Below are positions 1-8,086 of a stretch of DNA of 64,000 nucleotides, piece by piece. The DNA comes from Neptuniibacter sp. CAU 1671 (lineage in GTDB: Bacteria; Pseudomonadota; Gammaproteobacteria; Pseudomonadales; Balneatricaceae), in assembly GCF_029222905.1 (NCBI RefSeq), contig NZ_JARHUE010000007.1:62001-126000 (forward strand), written 5' to 3'. The notes beneath the pieces are model-generated. The model did not search any database and was not told where the DNA came from. It saw only the letters and a list, made by a program, of their open reading frames with translations. The position numbers were made by a program, and so were the translations under genes. The first letter of the stretch is position 1; every line of letters starts with the position of its first letter.

Positions 1-518
1 AAGGCCCGTCCCTGCTGCTGGCACAAAGCTGTAACCAGTGCCTGCAGCCGGTCAGGCAGGCCCTTTTCCAGCAGGCTATGGATCCGATTATGAACATGCT
101 GTCTGAAGCTGTCGCTGGGACCAAAGCCGCCGCCAATATTATCCGCGCTGAAGTTGAAGCTGCGACCAGCAGCCACCGTCAACAACCACTCATAGGCCTG
201 AGGGGTCACTTCAACCCGTTCGAATTCAGCCTGCTCCTGAGCGGTACGGCCATCCGGTTTATACCAGTAACCATAATCCGGCAGTAAACGCCGTTGCTCG
301 CCCGCCACACACCAATGCGCAATCTCATGCAGGGCGCTGGCATAAAAACCGTGCGCAAAGATGATTCGATGATGGGGATGCTGTTCGTCTGCAGGCAGAT
401 AGACCGGTTCATCCGTGCCTTTCACCAGAACGGTATTCAGGGAGTCTTTGAACAAGCCATTGAAGAGGTCGATCAGACCAGCCAGCTCCGCAGCCGAATC
501 ACTTAAACTGAAAGGCAT
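1..518 (-). CDS. epmC: Elongation factor P hydroxylase EpmC, 3' end cut by window edge
   Basis: EpmC hydroxylates the beta-lysyl-lysine on elongation factor P, the last step of the EpmA/B/C modification that helps ribosomes through polyproline stretches. Translating the minus strand from the ATG at 518 gives 172 open codons running off the left edge. The protein resembles E. coli YfcM/EpmC over its visible length, including the stretches EPVYLPAD (residues 37-44), FAHGFYASALHEIAHW (54-69, with the metal-binding HEIAH at 64-68) and the DYGYWYKPDGR segment (81-91). It starts 6 bases after the stop of the upstream lipoprotein gene, so the two are probably cotranscribed. Only the C-terminal tail is missing. 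Identification is by family recognition. Confidence 0.9.
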   Translation of the reverse strand, partial: MPFSLSDSAAELAGLIDLFNGLFKDSLNTVLVKGTDEPVYLPADEQHPHHRIIFAHGFYASALHEIAHWCVAGEQRRLLPDYGYWYKPDGRTAQEQAEFERVEVTPQAYEWLLTVAAGRSFNFSADNIGGGFGPSDSFRQHVHNRIHSLLEKGLPDRLQALVTALCQQQGRA

Positions 519-524
519 GGCACT

Positions 525-1184
525 CTACTCTGCAAAACGCTGCCAGCGCTTGCCGTTCAACCACCAGCTGTCACCTGACAGACGGTCCATACGCAACGCC
601 ACATACCCTTTTTTATCCTGATCAGCCCGCAAAACACTGATCTCATAATCCCCCGCAGCAAGCACATTTGACTCTTCAAGCGGTATCCACTGCCCGGCTT
701 GCGCCAACCAGCTTTCACCACTGATCTGATCATAACGCACCACCACCCAGTCACCCTGGGCAGAATAAGCCGAACTGATGCGGTAGGTACCCGACGCTGC
801 AGGTTGCAGATCTGCCGCCAGACGGCTTAGTTGTTCCATCACCTCATTGAGCTGCGCTGTAGCGGATTCAGTTGGCACCGCTTCACCCTGAGCAGGTGCA
901 TTGATGATCAGATCACGCACCGTCTGCACCTGCAACAACAACGCCTGCACCTGCTGCTGTAGTTCTCCATTCTGGGTTTTAAGCTGCAACAGGTATTCCT
1001 GCGCCTTACTGATACGCCCTGATAACTGGTCCAGTGCTTCACTCGATGGGGCAGTATTGGTCGCGGCTGTTGCAGGTTCAGGCCCGGGTGATACCGTTTC
1101 AGCCGCAGGTGCCGAGGGCTGCACACAGGATGCATTACAGCCGGTCAGAATCAGGCTGATCAGTAACAGTAAACGCAACTTCAT
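525..1184 (-). CDS. Lipoprotein with coiled coil and duplicated C-terminal motif, function unknown
   Basis: The 219-residue product begins with a lipoprotein signal (MKLRLLLLISLILTGC, lipobox LTGC, acylated Cys16), so it should be membrane-anchored. Residues about 20-50 are Pro/Ala/Thr-rich linker, about 50-125 form a Leu/Gln-rich probable coiled coil, and the C-terminal 85 residues contain two similar copies of a motif of the form YxIS...VxxRxDxxSG(E/D)SW...W. I do not recognise the family. It lies 76 bases downstream of soxB on the same strand and directly before epmC. It may be read with either; nothing in the sequence links it to sulfur oxidation. The start is chosen because it gives a well-formed signal peptide. 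Confidence 0.75.
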   Translation of the reverse strand: MKLRLLLLISLILTGCNASCVQPSAPAAETVSPGPEPATAATNTAPSSEALDQLSGRISKAQEYLLQLKTQNGELQQQVQALLLQVQTVRDLIINAPAQGEAVPTESATAQLNEVMEQLSRLAADLQPAASGTYRISSAYSAQGDWVVVRYDQISGESWLAQAGQWIPLEESNVLAAGDYEISVLRADQDKKGYVALRMDRLSGDSWWLNGKRWQRFAE

Positions 1185-1260
1185 GACAGGTTCCCAACGA
1201 AGTAGTAAAGGGCGTATTTAACCAGATCCCAGGTCGAACAGCGACCTTGAGTTGCTAACG

Positions 1261-3030
1261 CTATGCCGGGGAATCCTCCAGCCCCGGGTTATTCCTGACG
1301 CCTTTTAATTTAGGTGTATTCAGCTTGGTGATATGCGCCGATTTGCGATCCCGCAGGTAGGTGGCAACCAGATCCCAGATAGGCTGACCTTCGGATTGCT
1401 CACTCACCGTCGCCCAGCCAGCCACCTTATAACGTTTGCCTGCCTCAATTTTTTCACCGTTGTCCAGCGTCAGATCAGATATACGACGACCCATTTTTTC
1501 AGTGGGGTCGCAGACATAATCAACTCCGCCCAACCGAACCATGTCCCCTCCGGACTGCAGATAAGGGTCAGGGTTAAACAGGTTATCCGCCACATCCTCA
1601 AGAACCATTTTGAGTTCGGCACCCGTCATTTCACGCACATAGGTTTCCGGATAAGTCAGACAGGTCTGGTTAAGCACGTGTTCCATGGTCAGCATTTGAT
1701 CTTTCAATGCAGTGGTGCCCCAGCGAAAGCCCGGCGAAAGCGCAATCTGGGCATCATTGACCGTCCGTTGAGCATCACAAATCAACTGATCAAAGGTGCC
1801 GTTAAAATTACCCCGACGGAACATCACCCGATCAGCCACCGCCAGTTCCTCCTGCAACCACGGCAGATGAGGCGCCCGGATATCTTCAATCAACCGATCC
1901 ATATCCGGATTAGCTGGCAGTAACTCCGAAAAAACCGGTAGCAGGCGATAATGGAACCCTTTGAGTCGGCCTTTGGCGATATTCAGATCCAGTACCGCCA
2001 GAAATTTACCGTTTGATCCAGCGTTACACACCAGTGTCTGACCGCTGCGGTTTTTCACGATACTCGGGGCCGGCAGAGCATCATGGGTATGGCCACCCAG
2101 AATGATATCTATCCCGGTCACCTGAGCGGCCAGTTTCAGGTCTACATCCATGCCGTTATGTGACAGCAGCACAACCGCATCAACTTTCTCATGTTCACGC
2201 AGAAAGTTAATCAGTACCTGTAACTTCTCTGCGTGAATATCAAAGCTCCAGTCCGGTATAAAACGCGCCGGATTGGTAATTCTGGTACGGGGGAACGCCT
2301 GACCAATAACTGCCACGCGTACGGACCCCAGTGAACGAACAGTGTAGGGTTTAAAGATACGGCCTGACTCAGGATCATGCAGGTAGTCCAGCTCGCTGTT
2401 GAACAGCGCATCCTCCGTCACAAAAACATTCTGAGCCAGAAATTCGCCATTGAAATCGGCAATATTCTGCAACACTTCACGCTGATGGTAGGTGAATTCC
2501 CAATGGCCGGTCATCAGATCAACACCCAGTGCATTGGAGGCCCGCACCATGTCCTTACCACGGGTTTTATAAGCCGTGCCTGATCCCTGCCAGGTGTCCC
2601 CACCATCAAGCAACAGGGTTTTCTCTGCACCGAAGCTCTGCCTGAGTTGATCAACCAGAGTTTTAAGATGCGCAAAGCCACCCACCTTGCCGAAACGTGC
2701 CGCAGCTTCAGCGAAGTTCAGATGAGTAAAGGCATGGGCTTCCAGTGAGCCGGGCGGTATGGCGAAGTGCGCCAGCAACTTATTGCCGACCAGATGAGGT
2801 GGCTTACCTGTAGCCGGACCAACACCCAGATTCATATCTGGCTCACGATAGTACACAGGCAAAAGCTGCGCATGGCAGTCCGTCATATGCAGCAAACGCA
2901 CATTACCCCGGTTGGGCAGCAGGTATTGCTCATGAAGTCTGTGCTCAGAACCCAGCAGTCGCTGAGGTAATAACCCGGCAATACCGGCAACACCGATCAG
3001 TTGCGCGAACTCCCTGCGGCTTAACGACAT
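1261..3030 (-). CDS. soxB: Thiosulfohydrolase SoxB
   Basis: SoxB is the periplasmic dimanganese hydrolase that releases sulfate from the sulfonated Cys of SoxY during thiosulfate oxidation. The 589-residue protein starts with a twin-arginine signal (SRREFAQLIG) and shows the 5'-nucleotidase-like metal motifs in order: HMTDCHAQ near residue 48, LLDGGDTWQGSG near 140, LLSHNGMDVD near 285 and GGHTHDA near 312. Length and motif order match the SoxB family. The ATG at 3030 follows a GGGAG ribosome site. It is the last clear gene of soxX-Y-Z-A-K-B. No soxCD follows, so the pathway encoded here is the truncated form that can leave sulfane sulfur on SoxY or as stored sulfur. Confidence 0.97.
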   Translation of the reverse strand: MSLSRREFAQLIGVAGIAGLLPQRLLGSEHRLHEQYLLPNRGNVRLLHMTDCHAQLLPVYYREPDMNLGVGPATGKPPHLVGNKLLAHFAIPPGSLEAHAFTHLNFAEAAARFGKVGGFAHLKTLVDQLRQSFGAEKTLLLDGGDTWQGSGTAYKTRGKDMVRASNALGVDLMTGHWEFTYHQREVLQNIADFNGEFLAQNVFVTEDALFNSELDYLHDPESGRIFKPYTVRSLGSVRVAVIGQAFPRTRITNPARFIPDWSFDIHAEKLQVLINFLREHEKVDAVVLLSHNGMDVDLKLAAQVTGIDIILGGHTHDALPAPSIVKNRSGQTLVCNAGSNGKFLAVLDLNIAKGRLKGFHYRLLPVFSELLPANPDMDRLIEDIRAPHLPWLQEELAVADRVMFRRGNFNGTFDQLICDAQRTVNDAQIALSPGFRWGTTALKDQMLTMEHVLNQTCLTYPETYVREMTGAELKMVLEDVADNLFNPDPYLQSGGDMVRLGGVDYVCDPTEKMGRRISDLTLDNGEKIEAGKRYKVAGWATVSEQSEGQPIWDLVATYLRDRKSAHITKLNTPKLKGVRNNPGLEDSPA

Positions 3031-3103
3031 TTCTGCTGCTCCCTGATCAACAAACCCGTTGACGATGCAAACGCAGGTAATTTAAACCCAGGGTTGTCTC
3101 GCT

Positions 3104-3541
3104 TCATTGGGGTACCGCATCCCGCCAGTGTTGCTGATTATACTCCGCCTGCTGAATGCTCATGCGGGCCTGATAATGCGCCTGTGCTGCCAGATTCATA
3201 CACTGGCGGAATTCACCGGCCCGTAATGCCTGTTCGGCCTGTTCCAGTAATCCCGCCGTCATGCGCCAAGCATATTCAAGTTCAGAAGCGCGCTGATTCA
3301 GCACTTGGGCCGCATGCAGCATTGCCTCAGCCTTGTCGCGGGTAGCCGGTGTTTGTGCGTCCAGTTCTTCCGGGTGGTCAGTACTGAATTCCTGACCCTG
3401 CCATGTAAACAGATGCCCTTTGCCATACATAGCCCGATTGAGTTCAAACGCCTGCTGATAGGTTTGCGGCTCAGCCGCCTGAACATTGGCAACGAATACC
3501 AACAGACTCAGGAGCAGATAACGAGTGTAAGCTGCATTCAT
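3104..3541 (-). CDS. soxK: SoxXA-binding protein SoxK-like, periplasmic
   Basis: This 145-residue protein has a signal peptide ending around VQAA at residues 19-22. Its C-terminal half has the pattern I recall for SoxXA-binding proteins (SoxK/SAXB): a Trp (AWRMT), then AEQALRAGEF, then an alternating run of Ala and Gln (LAAQAHYQARMSIQQAE). SoxK stabilises or activates the SoxAX cytochrome. The N-terminal half (residues 25-80) is unlike the short SoxK proteins and may be an added segment. The frame stays open upstream into soxA, but the ATG at 3541, 10 bases after the soxA stop, gives a proper signal peptide and was chosen. Its place between soxA and soxB supports the call. Confidence 0.75.
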   Translation of the reverse strand: MNAAYTRYLLLSLLVFVANVQAAEPQTYQQAFELNRAMYGKGHLFTWQGQEFSTDHPEELDAQTPATRDKAEAMLHAAQVLNQRASELEYAWRMTAGLLEQAEQALRAGEFRQCMNLAAQAHYQARMSIQQAEYNQQHWRDAVPQ

Positions 3542-3551
3542 ACACCAAACC

Positions 3552-4427
3552 TCATTTGCGTGCCCCAGGACCGTTGACCGGTAATCCGTTAGACATATAG
3601 GTCTGAAAATATTCCAGATTCCTGAAAGCATCTGACTGCGGCGGCAGCGGATCAGAACGGGTATCCCGATGGCATCCCTCGTACCGTCGATGCAATGTAC
3701 CCAACTCACCCCACTTGGAGCGATACACGGGAAAATGTGTAGTTTGTCCCAGTGCGGGGCCTGGCAGATCGGCACGTATAAAAATATTACTGCCTTCCAG
3801 ATGACAGTTGGCGCAGGAGAGATTCAACTGACCACGTTTGGCGTAAAAGAAACGTTTTCCCGCTGCATAGGCAGCCAGAGCACCTGCGTCATCTGCCGGT
3901 ACTTTGATGTCGAAAACTTGGCCCCGTGAAGTCCAGGCCATGTAGGCAGAGATCTGGGCCAATGGCCCTTTTTTCCACGGATAGGGCTGTTCACCGTTCT
4001 TTTCACGGCACTCATTGATTTCGAGTTCCAGCGTTTTTACCCGCCCCTCTGCCGCATTCCAGTAGGGGTAATGTTGTCTGATACTCACTCCGCCATTTGG
4101 AAAACAGGCGGCATAGGTCTGCCCATTGGCGAAGGGGGTATTAAACAACGCCTCTCCCGCTTCGAGATCAAACTCATAGGGTGGAAACTCTTCCAGTGCC
4201 TGCCACTGTTCACGGGACGCTGCATCCAATGCGTAGATGCCATTGATATAGTCCTGAATATCAACACCGGGAAAACGTTTCAGGTAATAGGCCCGCAGTG
4301 CCTGTCGATCTGCTTCAGGATCAATAAGGGGTTCAGATGCATCGGCCAGCACCGATGTGGTTGCACACAACAATAAGGCGACTGTTATCCATCCCTGAAA
4401 CGGTTTCACCTTTCTGAAATTGAGCAT
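3552..4427 (-). CDS. soxA: Sulfur oxidation c-type cytochrome SoxA
   Basis: SoxA, with SoxX, forms the SoxAX cytochrome that couples thiosulfate to the SoxY Cys and passes electrons to a c-type acceptor. The 291-residue product has a signal peptide (cleavage near VLADA, residue 29) and one CxxCH haem site, CANCH at 205-209. The N-terminal haem site of dihaem SoxA is absent; Cys108 and Cys140 fit the disulfide that replaces it. Cys252 in RYEGCHRD matches the active-site Cys haem ligand, which is a persulfide in studied enzymes. The C-terminal YMSNGLPVNGPGAR is typical. This is therefore a monohaem SoxA. It lies between soxZ (5-base gap) and soxK. Confidence 0.96.
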   Translation of the reverse strand: MLNFRKVKPFQGWITVALLLCATTSVLADASEPLIDPEADRQALRAYYLKRFPGVDIQDYINGIYALDAASREQWQALEEFPPYEFDLEAGEALFNTPFANGQTYAACFPNGGVSIRQHYPYWNAAEGRVKTLELEINECREKNGEQPYPWKKGPLAQISAYMAWTSRGQVFDIKVPADDAGALAAYAAGKRFFYAKRGQLNLSCANCHLEGSNIFIRADLPGPALGQTTHFPVYRSKWGELGTLHRRYEGCHRDTRSDPLPPQSDAFRNLEYFQTYMSNGLPVNGPGARK

Positions 4428-4432
4428 GTTGA

Positions 4433-4750
4433 CTAGCGGATTTTCGCCACCTCAGTGGCTGACTTGCCGGTATTTTCTTTCCAGCTAATCAGCAGCTCTT
4501 CACCTTCAGCACCACCTAAGAAAGTGAAGGAGAAATAGGGGTTCTTAGAGACAGGCGTGCTCATATTTGCGGCGAATACCACCTTGCCCGCATGCACAAC
4601 GGACAACTCCTGCAGATAAAGCGCCGGGATGGTTTCACCGGTGGTTTTATCCTTGCGCTGTCCGGTTTCCATAATATGTTTGGCCATCATTTTGACCTGG
4701 GTTTTCTCACCCATGGATTTCGCTTTAACTTTGATGATGCCTTCTGCCAT
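4433..4750 (-). CDS. soxZ: Thiosulfate oxidation carrier complex protein SoxZ
   Basis: SoxZ is the partner of SoxY in the periplasmic SoxYZ carrier to which sulfur substrates are bound. The 105-residue sequence is the usual length and fully recognisable: KVKAKSMGEKTQVKMMAKHIMETG near the start, then a beta-sandwich ending in SWKENTGKS. It has no signal peptide, as expected, because SoxZ is exported with the Tat signal of SoxY. It starts 23 bases after the soxY stop and ends 5 bases before soxA. Confidence 0.96.
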   Translation of the reverse strand: MAEGIIKVKAKSMGEKTQVKMMAKHIMETGQRKDKTTGETIPALYLQELSVVHAGKVVFAANMSTPVSKNPYFSFTFLGGAEGEELLISWKENTGKSATEVAKIR

Positions 4751-4773
4751 TGTTCCACCCTCTCGAATTCTGA

Positions 4774-5232
4774 TTACCCGCCACAGCCACCGATGGTGAC
4801 TTTGACCTCTTTTACAGCGCTGTAAAGCTTGCCTTCTGCTTTTATCACCGCAGTAATTTTTGAGGTTTTACCCATCCGAATTCGGGTGGATATATCTGCA
4901 TCGGTACCCGGTGGCAGCAAAAACTCAACGGCCAACGGGGTTGGATTGTCTTCAACAAACAGGCTAATCGACTCAACACCCGACAGGGTGGAACTCACTG
5001 TCACCGGCACCACCGCACCATTCTCTGCAATATCGGGTGCTTTGAGCAGGATTTCAGCACTGGGCTGAGGTTCCCCACCCAGCAGCTCCTGCATTGCGGT
5101 GCCCTGATCTTTGGCCCTAAAAGCCTTTTCATTCCAGGCCGCAAATGCCAGACGCGGTGATAATACCCCCAACCCCAGCAATGCTCCGCTGGTTGCTATG
5201 GCTTTAATCACCGATCGTCGTGTCATACTCAT
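4774..5232 (-). CDS. soxY: Thiosulfate oxidation carrier protein SoxY
   Basis: SoxY carries the sulfur substrate on a Cys at the end of a flexible C-terminal arm. The product ends in exactly the expected GGCGG. The N-terminus has a twin-arginine signal (MTRRSVIKAIATSG followed by a hydrophobic stretch), so folded SoxYZ is exported by Tat. A TTG one codon upstream keeps the frame open, but the ATG at 5232 sits 6 bases after AGGAG and is preferred, giving 152 residues. It lies between soxX and soxZ in the operon. Confidence 0.96.
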   Translation of the reverse strand: MSMTRRSVIKAIATSGALLGLGVLSPRLAFAAWNEKAFRAKDQGTAMQELLGGEPQPSAEILLKAPDIAENGAVVPVTVSSTLSGVESISLFVEDNPTPLAVEFLLPPGTDADISTRIRMGKTSKITAVIKAEGKLYSAVKEVKVTIGGCGG

Positions 5233-5270
5233 CAACTGCTCCTCTGTCAGACATCAACCTGACTTCTTCT

Positions 5271-5633
5271 TTAATACTGGTATATATACTCAACAACCGC
5301 ATCAATCTCATGTTCAGAGAGTATCCAGTGCTTGCCAAACGGTGGCATCAGTGTCAGCGGATTATTGCGGGTTGCATCCCAAACCTGAGCCCTTAACAGA
5401 CGTTTATCCGGGTAACGCAACTTCATATTGAATATAGGTGGCCCCTGATTTCCGGCGAGTTGCGCCTGCGGATCACTGATGGCATGGCAGGCAATACAAT
5501 TCCCCTTTGACTGCTCAAGAAAAACTGCCTGCCCCAAAACAATCAAAGCCGCCTCATCTCTCGCCAAAACGGTATTGGCCGTGAGCAAAGCAGCACAGAC
5601 TGCAACAAAGGTCATCCACCTGACCTTAAGCAT
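5271..5633 (-). CDS. soxX: Sulfur oxidation c-type cytochrome SoxX
   Basis: SoxX is the small monohaem subunit of SoxAX. From the ATG at 5633 the protein has 120 residues, with a signal peptide (cleavage after VLA near residue 24), one haem site CIACH (46-50) and the distal Met ligand in LTLMPPFG (Met96). It ends in the usual helix with HEIDAVVEYIY. It is a compact SoxX compared with many family members. A TTG two codons upstream (5639) is the alternative start. It is the first gene of the sox operon, 38 bases before soxY; the promoter must lie in 5634-5860 but I see no convincing sigma70 boxes on this strand. Confidence 0.93.
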   Translation of the reverse strand: MLKVRWMTFVAVCAALLTANTVLARDEAALIVLGQAVFLEQSKGNCIACHAISDPQAQLAGNQGPPIFNMKLRYPDKRLLRAQVWDATRNNPLTLMPPFGKHWILSEHEIDAVVEYIYQY

Positions 5634-5863
5634 GTTCAATGCAACTCCACCAGACTGTCACCACACATTTATTATTTTAGTGCCTGAATTCAACCACGTA
5701 GCTGACCATAACCGCAACCTGTCAGCAGGTTATATACCAGGCAAGGCTCTTTTTCTGGGACGCGTAAAAAGCCGTTGGGTTCAATTCACAGCACCGTCTG
5801 CTGGCATCAAAAACTCCTGATCTTCATCAAAACGAGTAACTACAGCGTCGGGGGCAGGTTAAG

Positions 5864-5891
5864 TTGCAGTGAAGGGCAAGGGCTTTAGAAT
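5864..5891 (+). promoter_or_regulatory. Candidate sigma70 promoter for the M48 protease gene
   Basis: TTGCAG at 5864-5869, a 16-base spacer, then TAGAAT at 5886-5891. This would start transcription near 5898, about 30 bases before the ATG at 5928. It lies in the divergent region between soxX and the protease gene. Motif match only. Confidence 0.45.
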
Positions 5892-5927
5892 GGTTTTTAT
5901 CACGTTGATTACCGAGCCAGAAAACCT

Positions 5928-6935
5928 ATGCGAACATCTCTACTGTTCCTACTCAGTCTCTGTGTGTTTATCAGCGGCTGCAGCACCGCCCCGCCACTGC
6001 CTCCCATGGAGACCGACGCGATTAAACGGGAACAGGAACGCCAGACCGAAGCGGCTCTGCGCCACAAAAATCAGCAGCGGATGCGACTGCAATCTGTCGC
6101 CCACCCGCTGCTGGTCGGATCCGCAGCTCGATTTTGTGCTTCTAAACAACGCTACAGCCTGGGCCTGATGCTGCACCAAATCCAGAGCTATCCGGAACTT
6201 CAGCAAAAAGCGGCAACAGCAATATATGGACCGCTGCAGCAACCCACAGTACTGCATGTACTGCCAGCCTCCCCGGCGGAGCATTACCTGCTGCCAGGTG
6301 ATGCTCTGGTAGCGATTAATCAGCAACCGGTTCCAACCGCGTTTTCCAATACCCTGGCCCAATTGCAAACGGCGAGTGCGACAGGCAAGAGAGTAAGTCT
6401 GACCATCAACCGTACCGGGCAGCAGCATCAGTTTGAGCTGACACCCAGACAGACCTGCAACTATCCGGTACGTTTCAGTAACAGTGACAGGGTCAACGGT
6501 TTTGCCGATGGCAAAACCATCACCCTGAATGCAGGCATGCTGCGTTTTGCCAACGACAGTGAACTGGCGCTGATTGTTGCCCATGAACTGGCTCATAACG
6601 TGTTGCAGCATGCACGTACCGAGTTGCAGCGCATCACGCTGGGCGGACTGCTGGACCTTGTCATGATTGGCAGCGGCATCCCCAGCCCGGGGATCGCCAT
6701 GGGGCTGGCGGGCAATCTGGGGTTGGAAACCTACGAACTGCAGGCCGACCGTCTCGCCATCGATATGCTCAGTGAGTCCGGCTATCCACTGGAGGGCATG
6801 GCTGAATTCTGGCGGCGTCTTGGCAAGGAGTATCCCCAGAGCATTCACAGCCAGGGGGTAGAATCACACCCCGGAACAGCCGAACGCTATCTGCGCATGA
6901 AACAGCAGATTGAAAAAATTCAAACAGGTGGATAA
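5928..6935 (+). CDS. M48-family metalloprotease lipoprotein with PDZ-like domain
   Basis: A 335-residue zinc metalloprotease predicted to be anchored in the envelope. The signal MRTSLLFLLSLCVFISGC has the lipobox ISGC with Cys18 as acylation site. Residues about 95-170 look like a PDZ-type domain (VLPASPAEHYLLPGDALVAI), which in related proteases recognises substrate tails. The catalytic HELAH is at 219-223, with a likely third zinc ligand Glu270 in YELQAD, and the C-terminal SHPGTAERYLRM segment is typical of the BepA/LoiP type of M48 proteins. A role in outer-membrane protein quality control is inferred from relatives. It stands alone, divergent from sox and convergent with the TraB/GumN gene. 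Confidence 0.88.
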   Translation: MRTSLLFLLSLCVFISGCSTAPPLPPMETDAIKREQERQTEAALRHKNQQRMRLQSVAHPLLVGSAARFCASKQRYSLGLMLHQIQSYPELQQKAATAIYGPLQQPTVLHVLPASPAEHYLLPGDALVAINQQPVPTAFSNTLAQLQTASATGKRVSLTINRTGQQHQFELTPRQTCNYPVRFSNSDRVNGFADGKTITLNAGMLRFANDSELALIVAHELAHNVLQHARTELQRITLGGLLDLVMIGSGIPSPGIAMGLAGNLGLETYELQADRLAIDMLSESGYPLEGMAEFWRRLGKEYPQSIHSQGVESHPGTAERYLRMKQQIEKIQTGG

Positions 6936-7116
6936 ATACTCTGATCAGACAAGGCTATCGCAGCGGTAGCAGTTCGCGATATACTCTGGCCATCTTACAG
7001 CAAAGAGCGATTCAAATTTGAACGTATCTGGCTGGCAAAATTTGCAGTTCCCGAATACCGTCGCATGTAGCTGTCTTTCAGCCTTTTCTGCGGCGGTTTT
7101 TTTTGCCCTGCTCCAG

Positions 7117-7980
7117 CTAAAGCTGCTCCACCTGATAACCCTTATCCTGCAACGCCTTCAGCAAGCCATCTGGTCCTACAAGGTGCGCTGCACCCACCAG
7201 CACCATCTCCACCGCCTCAGTTTTCAGCAGCGCCTCCAGTTGAGGCAGCCAGGCTCTGTTCCGATCCACCAGCAGGGATTGATAAACCGCCGGATAGGTC
7301 TCTTGCATATCGCGGATGACGGCGTGTTCCAGCAGATCCACATCACCGGTTCTCCAGGCCAGTACAATTGAACGCATCAACCCCTCGGTTTCATGCAGAT
7401 CGAATAGCGCCTGACGAATAAAGGCTTCTTCATCACCCATACCGAGCTGCGCAATGTAATCAAGGTGGGCCGCCACCGACTCCAACCCTGCCGTCGCCTT
7501 ACCCTGCGATTGTGCCCGTTGGTAAAAGTAGATATCGGGTCCGGCACTTTGAATACCCAACCGCTGCAATTCAGCAGTAAGCAGCGTGAGCATCACGCCA
7601 GCCGGTTTCAGATTGAGGAACGTATCAGCGTTGAGCTGACGCTCCAATGCAAATGCCGTCAACTCAGCATAGAGCGATTCTGAAAGATGCTGACGCAGTG
7701 TTTCACCCGCGGGATAGACCAGTTGCTGCATCATCTTCAGTTGTGTCTGCGGCTGTTGCAGCTGGCCAAGATCGGTTTCAAGAATTACGGCCTCAGACGC
7801 CTGGTAGGCCTTTTCGAAGGCTTTCGGTATGGGCCAGTCATCTTCTGCAAGAACATGAATGGAGCCACCTAAATAGAGCAGCCGTTCTCCATCGGAAATT
7901 TTCCAGACAGGACCCTCGGCATAGACCACATTGATCAACATGCAGAACAGCAAAGGCAGTAACCGGATCAACCCGCGCAT
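7117..7980 (-). CDS. TraB/GumN family protein, secreted
   Basis: A 287-residue protein of the TraB/GumN (Tiki-like) superfamily. It has a signal peptide (residues 1-21), the N-terminal GGSIHVLAEDDWP motif and acidic VILETDL, a central helical region, and the C-terminal VLVGAAHLVGPDGLLKAL. Family members resemble metalloproteases related to eukaryotic Tiki, but the function of most bacterial members is not established. It is a single gene, convergent with the M48 protease gene 181 bases away and divergent from the receiver-protein gene. Confidence 0.85.
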   Translation of the reverse strand: MRGLIRLLPLLFCMLINVVYAEGPVWKISDGERLLYLGGSIHVLAEDDWPIPKAFEKAYQASEAVILETDLGQLQQPQTQLKMMQQLVYPAGETLRQHLSESLYAELTAFALERQLNADTFLNLKPAGVMLTLLTAELQRLGIQSAGPDIYFYQRAQSQGKATAGLESVAAHLDYIAQLGMGDEEAFIRQALFDLHETEGLMRSIVLAWRTGDVDLLEHAVIRDMQETYPAVYQSLLVDRNRAWLPQLEALLKTEAVEMVLVGAAHLVGPDGLLKALQDKGYQVEQL

Positions 7981-8086
7981 TGTTAAAACTCCCGGAAAAG
8001 GCGATGCTTACACCCTAGCACAGTGCAACATTCAGATGTCACTCTGCTCGCCGATAAGAAAAACGATAACTGTTTGAGATCTGTTT

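Noticed and set aside
1232-1250. Hairpin AGGTCG/CGACCT between soxB and the lipoprotein gene as a terminator
   Set aside because: A 6-bp stem without a T run; too weak to call, so read-through from sox into the lipoprotein and epmC cannot be excluded.
5818-5846. Fifth ECF11-like promoter, TGATCT with TACAGC, before the M48 protease gene
   Set aside because: The spacer is 17 rather than 18 bases and a better sigma70 promoter (TTGCAG-N16-TAGAAT) lies downstream at 5864.
5949-6848. Minus-strand 299-residue open frame opposite the M48 protease gene
   Set aside because: The plus strand has a lipobox, HELAH motif, ribosome context and promoter; the opposite frame has no recognisable domain.
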